Assembly: GCA_019637095.1 (NCBI GenBank)
Contig: JAHBWG010000094.1
Location: forward strand, 1-33,377
Source: Sandaracinaceae bacterium
Lineage (GTDB): Bacteria > Myxococcota_A > Polyangia > Polyangiales > Sandaracinaceae
Direction of reading: 5' to 3'
DNA length: 33,377 nt
The first letter of the stretch is position 1. The number at the start of each line of letters is the position of its first letter. Positions 29,178 to 33,377 of this stretch are shown here, piece by piece. The notes under the pieces were generated by a model. It ran no database searches, was not told where the DNA came from, and saw nothing but the letters and a program-made list of their open reading frames with translations. The translations under genes were made by a program, and so were the position numbers.

Positions 29178-30632
29178 CTAGCCCCGGCGCGCGATCTCGC
29201 CCGGGCGCGCGAGGAAGGGCGCGAGCCGCTCGAGGATCGTCGCGCGCTCGGCGTAGGCCTCGACCGCGCTGATGTTCGCGACGAGATCGCAGCCCGGGTA
29301 GAGCCACTCGTCGGGGGGCGGCAGCGCGAGGTCGGCGACCGCCTCGCCCATCGCGCGGCGGTCGGCCCACGGCGCGATCGTGACCAGCGCGTCGACGCGC
29401 CACGGGTCGCTCTCGCCGAAGCGGACGCGCGGCACCTCGACGCCGGGCGGGCCGAGCACGACGGCGCGGAAGCCGTCGGCCTCGCGGAACTCTGCGACGA
29501 GCCGCTCCGCCTCGAGCTCGGCCTCTTCGCCGGGCGCCGCGCCCTCCGCGACGCGACCCTCGACGACCAGCGGGCGCAGCTCGGGCCCCCAGAGATCGGC
29601 GGCGACGGACTCCAGCATCGACTGGTGCCCGAGGTGGAGCAGCTCGAGGCCACGCTCCTCGGCGACGAGCCCGAGCTGCGTGAAGTCGAGGTCCCAGGTG
29701 ATGTCGAGCTGCCCCGGCGTCTCGAGCGGCGACTCCGCGCCGACGCGCCCGTAGACGCGCAGGTGGCTGAAGCGCGGGTCGAGCACGTGCCGGCTCGTGC
29801 CGCCGTAGTCGACCAAGAGCGCGAGGCCGAAGCGATCGGGGCCCGCGAGGATCGACGCGAGCCCGTCGACGAACGCGGGGACGCCCGCGTTGTAGTAGAG
29901 CGGCAGCGGGTCGTGCCCGAGCGCGTGCGCGTCCGCGATCAGCGGGGCGAGCGCGGCCAACAGCGCGTCGCGCGCGGGATCCGGCGCGAGCGGGACGGTG
30001 GTCTCCTCCAGCGCGAGCGCCTCGCCCGCAGCGACGGCCCGCCACAGCGTGTCCGCGCTCATCGGCGGTCGGGCGGTGACCCCCACGCGCGTGACCCCGC
30101 CCCCGCGGTGCAAGATCAGCTTGTCGCAGGCCAGGTTGGACAAGAGCTCGTTGCAGACGACCGCGCCGTAGAACGGCCCCTCCCAGCGCGGCGCGCGGGC
30201 GTCGAGCGCGATCACCTCCGCGCGACCGGCCTCGATGTGAGGCGCCAGCGCGCGGCGCTGCCGCTCGCGCAGCGTCGGGCTGCGATCGCCCACCACGTAC
30301 CGGATCCGCTCCGCGAGCGGGCCCAGCCGCGGGTCGCCGGCCCGGCTCACCAGCCGGTCGAGCGTGTCGCGGGCGAGCGCGCCGTCGCCGGCGCCGATCT
30401 CCAAGAGGGTGAGCGGCGCGTCCGGCGGGATGCGGCCGTCGCGCATCGGCGCGTCGAGCAGCCACGCGAGCGAGTCGGCGACGAGCCAGCCGAACGCCGG
30501 GCTCATGCCCTGCGGGAACGTCGAGTAGTGTGCTTCGTCTCCGAAGCGCACCACCCCCGCCCCGTAGTAGCCGAAGCGCGGATCGTAGAGGCAGCCGTCG
30601 ACGAAGTCGCGGAACGCGAGGGCCTCGCTCAC
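29178..30632 (-). CDS. MidA-family SAM-dependent methyltransferase (PF02636-like)
   Basis: This 484-residue protein resembles the MidA/NDUFAF7 family. The N-terminus FRDFVDGCLYDPRFGYYG, SPAFGWLVAD and the SAM loop LTLLEIGAGDGALARD are visible, followed by YVVGDRSPTLRERQ and VVCNELLSNL. Other MidA proteins have NE-x-LDALPV at that last site, so this one is divergent. NDUFAF7 methylates an arginine of a respiratory complex I subunit; the substrate here is unknown. GTG 30632 overlaps the plsX stop (GTGA), with GGAGG about 10 nt upstream, which decides it against GTG 30641. It ends 26 nt from the convergent kinase gene. Confidence 0.83.
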   Translation of the reverse strand: MSEALAFRDFVDGCLYDPRFGYYGAGVVRFGDEAHYSTFPQGMSPAFGWLVADSLAWLLDAPMRDGRIPPDAPLTLLEIGAGDGALARDTLDRLVSRAGDPRLGPLAERIRYVVGDRSPTLRERQRRALAPHIEAGRAEVIALDARAPRWEGPFYGAVVCNELLSNLACDKLILHRGGGVTRVGVTARPPMSADTLWRAVAAGEALALEETTVPLAPDPARDALLAALAPLIADAHALGHDPLPLYYNAGVPAFVDGLASILAGPDRFGLALLVDYGGTSRHVLDPRFSHLRVYGRVGAESPLETPGQLDITWDLDFTQLGLVAEERGLELLHLGHQSMLESVAADLWGPELRPLVVEGRVAEGAAPGEEAELEAERLVAEFREADGFRAVVLGPPGVEVPRVRFGESDPWRVDALVTIAPWADRRAMGEAVADLALPPPDEWLYPGCDLVANISAVEAYAERATILERLAPFLARPGEIARRG

Positions 30633-31660
30633 GCGCGGCACGCCTCCAGGCTCTCGCGCAGCGTGCGGACGAGCTCCATGCGGGCGGCGCGCGTCGCGAC
30701 GCGCAGCGCGTTGCCGACCGCGCGCTCGGTGCTGCGGCCGTGCGCCTTGATCGCGAGGTGGTCGAACCCGAGGATCGGCGCGCCGCCGTATTGCTCCCAG
30801 TCGGTCGCCTGCCGGAGCTTCTTCACCGCGGGCATCAGCAGGCCCAGGCCCGCCTTGTACCGCAGGCTCTGATCGCCCGCGTAGCGGCCGAGCCGCATGA
30901 CCGTCTCGGCCACGCCCTCGAGCATCTTCAGCACGATGTTGCCGGTGAAACCGCCGGTCACCACCACGTCCGCGGTGCCCTTCGGGATGTCCATCCCCTC
31001 GATGTTGCCGATGAACTCGAGGTGCTCGCCCGCGATCGCGCGCAGGCGCCGGTTCGCCTCGACGACCGCGCTCGTCCCCTTGCCGTCCTCGGAGCCGTTC
31101 GAGAGCAGCGCGACCCGCGGGCGCTCGTTCTTCGAGATCACCTTCGCGTACGCCGAGCCCATGATCGCGAACGCGACGAGATCGTCCGCGCTCACCTCGA
31201 GCGTGAGGCCGGCGTCGAGGATCAGGCTGAACGGGTCGTCCTTGGGGCCGCGCCGCCGCTCGGTCGGGTACACGGCGCCGAGCGCGGCGCGCTGGACGGT
31301 GGGCAGGCGCGCGAACGTGCGCGCGCACGCGAGAGTGACCGCGCCGGTGTTGCCCGCGCTGACGAGCACGTCGGCCTCGCCCCGGGCGACGAGCTCGGCG
31401 GCGCGCAGGATCGAGCAGTCCGGCATCGCGTCGAGCGCCTCCTTGGGCTTGTCGTCCTGCGCGACGACGCGCGCCGCGTGCACGACGCGGACGCGCGCGC
31501 GCTCGTGCGGCGTGACGAGCAGCAGCCGCCTCAGGACCGCCTCGTCGCCGACGAGCACGAGGTCGGGCGCGCCGGGCGACAGGCTCACCTGCGCCGCCCC
31601 CGCGACCGTGACCTCCGGCCCGCGGTCCGAGCCCATCGCGTCGAGCGCCACGGTGACCAT
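30629..31660 (-). CDS. plsX: Phosphate acyltransferase PlsX
   Basis: This 343-residue enzyme makes acyl-phosphate from acyl-ACP for the PlsX/PlsY entry into phospholipid synthesis. Signatures: VTVALDAMGSDRGPE at the N-terminus, VSAGNTGAV, RVALLSNGSEDGKG, EFIGNIEGMDIPKG, VVVTGGFTGNIVLKMLEG and GAPILGFDHLAIKAHG. Length fits the family (about 330-350). plsX usually lies with rpmF or fabH; here it is coupled to a MidA-like methyltransferase. There is no Shine-Dalgarno sequence; a TAGTCT box lies 8 nt before ATG 31660. Confidence 0.96.
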   Translation of the reverse strand: MVTVALDAMGSDRGPEVTVAGAAQVSLSPGAPDLVLVGDEAVLRRLLLVTPHERARVRVVHAARVVAQDDKPKEALDAMPDCSILRAAELVARGEADVLVSAGNTGAVTLACARTFARLPTVQRAALGAVYPTERRRGPKDDPFSLILDAGLTLEVSADDLVAFAIMGSAYAKVISKNERPRVALLSNGSEDGKGTSAVVEANRRLRAIAGEHLEFIGNIEGMDIPKGTADVVVTGGFTGNIVLKMLEGVAETVMRLGRYAGDQSLRYKAGLGLLMPAVKKLRQATDWEQYGGAPILGFDHLAIKAHGRSTERAVGNALRVATRAARMELVRTLRESLEACRA

Positions 31661-31668
31661 GCGGCGCC

Positions 31669-31698
31669 AGACTACCAAGCCCGGCGGCGTCGCGTCAG
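31669..31698 (-). promoter_or_regulatory. Candidate plsX promoter CTGACG-18-TAGTCT
   Basis: On the minus strand CTGACG (31698-31693) and TAGTCT (31674-31669) are 18 nt apart. The -10 ends 8 nt before ATG 31660, giving a leader of two bases or less. The -35 overlaps the end of the upstream VTT gene. Confidence 0.55.
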
Positions 31699-32345
31699 AA
31701 CAGCGCGCCGAGCCACGCCGCGAGGTCGAGCGAGACGATCCAGTCGAAGAAGATCGCCATCAGCGGGATCGGCAGCGCGAGGCCGAGCGCCGAGCCCAGG
31801 AGGTAGTCGCGGAAACGCACCTTGCTCATCGCGAGGCCGTAGTTCAGCGCGGGCGCCATCCAGAAGATCAGCCGGAGGATCGCGACCGTCAGGACCGGGC
31901 GCTCGTCGAGCCGGGCGAGCAGGCGCTTGACGAACGGTCGCTTCACCTCGCCGAGCGGCTGGCCGCCGATCCCGCGCACGACGAAGAAGCTCGCGGTCAC
32001 GCTCGCGAGCGCGCCGAGGTACGCCGCGAGCGCGCCGAGGGCGCTGCCGTACGCGACCGACGCGGCGCCGACGAACACCGCGCCGGGGATGTGGAGCAGC
32101 TCGCCGACCGCGAACGCGACGACGAAGCCGACGAAGCCGAGCGGACCGGCCGCCTCCATCATCCGGCGGATCGTCTCGACGTCCACCGACTCGGTCAGGC
32201 CGGTCACCTTCGCGACGATCAGCGAGCCGACGAAGAACACCGCGAGGGCGACGAGGCGCCAGCGGCTCGAGCGCCGCGCGGGCGCAGCTTCTTCTGCCGC
32301 GGCCGCGTCTGCCGCCTCCACGGCCTCTACCCTCGCCTCGCCCAT
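31695..32345 (-). CDS. VTT-domain (TVP38/TMEM64, DedA-like) membrane protein
   Basis: This 216-residue protein has an acidic/Ala-rich cytoplasmic N-terminus, then five or so hydrophobic helices. The core VTT motif is visible as FAVGELLHIPGAVFVGAASVAYG, followed by a re-entrant-type segment, ASFFVVRGIGG and a C-terminal pair of helices. Such proteins are proposed lipid scramblases or undecaprenyl-phosphate flippases; the role here is inference. GAGGGGG before ATG 32345 supports that start over an upstream one. It is separated from plsX by 34 nt. Confidence 0.87.
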   Translation of the reverse strand: MGEARVEAVEAADAAAAEEAAPARRSSRWRLVALAVFFVGSLIVAKVTGLTESVDVETIRRMMEAAGPLGFVGFVVAFAVGELLHIPGAVFVGAASVAYGSALGALAAYLGALASVTASFFVVRGIGGQPLGEVKRPFVKRLLARLDERPVLTVAILRLIFWMAPALNYGLAMSKVRFRDYLLGSALGLALPIPLMAIFFDWIVSLDLAAWLGALF

Positions 32346-32422
32346 GCGCACCCCCTCATAGGCCCGGCGCCGGGTGATCACAACCCCCGAGCTTCACGGG
32401 CGTGCGGTGCTGTCGCTCGCGA

Positions 32423-32438
32423 GGTGACATGGATCACC
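32423..32438. promoter_or_regulatory. CRP/FNR-type palindrome GGTGA-N6-TCACC
   Basis: GGTGAcatggaTCACC keeps the GTGA-N6-TCAC core and spacing of CRP-family sites, with G/C in place of the outermost T/A. A GTGATCAC palindrome lies nearby at 32374-32381. It is in the 144-nt divergent gap; its centre is about 60 bp before ATG 32490. Confidence 0.45.
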
Positions 32439-32489
32439 CGCGCACCGCGCGCGCTCACCGGTCCAGGCCTTGCACCGTGCGTCGCTGCG

Positions 32490-33377
32490 ATGAGCCGACA
32501 CGCTACCGCTCGACGGGCCGGTGAGCCCGCGCCCCTCCTGCTCGTATGCGACGACCGCGCGCGCGGCCGCGCTCTCGCCGCCGCGCTCGGCCGGCCCGAC
32601 ACGCCCGTCTTCGACGCGGCCGCGGTCGGGGGGTGGGAGGTGGTCCCCGCGGACACGGTCGTGCTCTTCGAGCGCGCGCCCGATCTGTCGCGCACGCGCC
32701 GTCGCCTACGCTTCGCGCGCGGCGCGCGCGTGATCGTGGTGGTGTGGCCGGAGCAGCCGCGGCTCGTCGAGCTCGTGCTGCGCGAGAAGGGCGTCGCGCT
32801 CGCGTGGCCGGGCTCCGTCGAGGCGCTCGCCGCGGAGCTCCGCCGCTGCCTCGAGGGCACCGAAGGCAGCGTGCTCGTCGAGCCGCGCCGGCTCGCCGAC
32901 GGCCTGTGCGACGAGCTCTCGCGCCGCCTGCAGCGCAACGCGCCGCACCTGCGCCTCGCCGACGAGACGCGCGTCGAGGCGCTGCTCGACAAGTTGACGT
33001 GCGCCATCCTCGAGGAGGCGCGCGCGATCGAGGCCGCGCCGGTCGCGGACCTCGACTGGGAACACCTCTCGACGGCGGTGCAGACGCCGGAGGAGTCCGC
33101 GGTGGTGCGTCGGCGCGCGGCGGTCGGTGCGCCGAACCGCGACCCGCTGCCCGCGGTGCCGCCGCCCGCGCCCGACCCGCTCTCGATCATGGAGACGCGG
33201 CCCTACAGCTCGCCGACGTCCGAGCAGATCGAGCTCGCCCTCCACGTCGAGCTGCTCGACGACGATCCGCGTGACGATGACGAGGACGCGCGCGCGCCGT
33301 CGCGCCCGCCGCCGCTGCCCGCGCGCCCGTCCGTCCCCGCCGTCGCCCTCGACGGACGGCGCGGGCCGCCGCGAGCG
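32490..33377 (+). CDS. Receiver-like N-terminal domain protein, partial (runs off the window)
   Basis: The 296 codons have no stop before the window edge, so the protein continues. The N-terminus reads APLLLVCDDRARGRALAAAL, a receiver-domain-like first strand with two Asp. The later strands VVLFERAPDLSRTR and RVIVVVWPEQPR have no clear phosphorylation Asp in the usual place, so it is probably a degenerate receiver. After about residue 125 the chain is helical, and from about 200 it is Pro/Asp-rich, with a TRPYSSPTSEQIELALHVEL segment. No Shine-Dalgarno sequence is visible. A CRP-type palindrome lies upstream. The function is not recognisable. Confidence 0.75.
   Translation, partial: MSRHATARRAGEPAPLLLVCDDRARGRALAAALGRPDTPVFDAAAVGGWEVVPADTVVLFERAPDLSRTRRRLRFARGARVIVVVWPEQPRLVELVLREKGVALAWPGSVEALAAELRRCLEGTEGSVLVEPRRLADGLCDELSRRLQRNAPHLRLADETRVEALLDKLTCAILEEARAIEAAPVADLDWEHLSTAVQTPEESAVVRRRAAVGAPNRDPLPAVPPPAPDPLSIMETRPYSSPTSEQIELALHVELLDDDPRDDDEDARAPSRPPPLPARPSVPAVALDGRRGPPRA

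Noticed and set aside
26827-30872. Very long open frames (over 1000 codons) on both strands
   Set aside because: They cross the histidine kinase and the methyltransferase in wrong frames and have low-complexity composition.

Overview
The window is very GC-rich DNA with dense coding on both strands, almost no intergenic space and strong third-position GC bias. The gene content suggests a soil or marine myxobacterium (Myxococcota, Polyangia; Sandaracinus-like). The evidence is many lipoproteins with Asp/Ala/Gly-rich tethers and Cys-rich repeats, a Hanks-type Ser/Thr kinase, a CapA/ATP-grasp pair, an HTTM protein and a histidine kinase with an AgmX/PglI-like domain. The taxonomic call is inference. 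No rRNA, tRNA, CRISPR array or transposase was seen.

Layout. 1-1974: a TetR-type regulator with two copies of a 17-bp operator, overlapping an Old Yellow Enzyme gene (a NemR/NemA-like arrangement). 2056-4534: a TPR-zincin protein convergent with a large lipoprotein. 4698-8665: a probable envelope operon of Cys-rich lipoprotein, thioredoxin-like lipoprotein, outer-membrane beta-barrel and periplasmic thioredoxin. 8685-11556 (minus): a coiled-coil lipoprotein, a CapA-like protein and a cyanophycin-synthetase-like ATP-grasp ligase. The ATP-grasp start codon overlaps the start of a divergent DUF3105 lipoprotein (11555-12157). 12192-13277 (minus): a KAS III enzyme of the PA3286 type. 13443-18647: a membrane protein, an HTTM protein and a HutF-like deiminase chained by 4-nt overlaps, then a Ser/Thr kinase and its Pro-rich tail-anchored neighbour. 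18648-18801: a 154-bp element with perfect terminal inverted repeats, possibly a MITE. 18880-21079: a zinc-ribbon coiled-coil membrane protein and a CAP-domain lipoprotein. 21111-22003 (minus): two small lipoproteins. 22079-24602: gcvPB, a secreted protein and a bS21 gene with a Gly-rich tail. 24681-25952 (minus): glgC. 26123-29151: a two-component system. 29178-32345 (minus): a MidA-like methyltransferase, plsX and a VTT membrane protein. 32490-end: a partial gene with a degenerate receiver-like N-terminus that runs off the window.

Two signals recur. First, every tightly packed gene pair is joined by a 4-nt ATGA/GTGA/TTGA stop-start overlap. Second, several first genes of transcription units lack a Shine-Dalgarno sequence but carry a TAnnnT hexamer 6-9 nt before the start codon, as expected for leaderless or nearly leaderless transcripts. 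The most unusual items are the redox/beta-barrel operon, the histidine kinase with an AgmX-like domain in its sensor, the split HTTM module, the inverted-repeat element and the 18-bp palindrome before the CAP gene.
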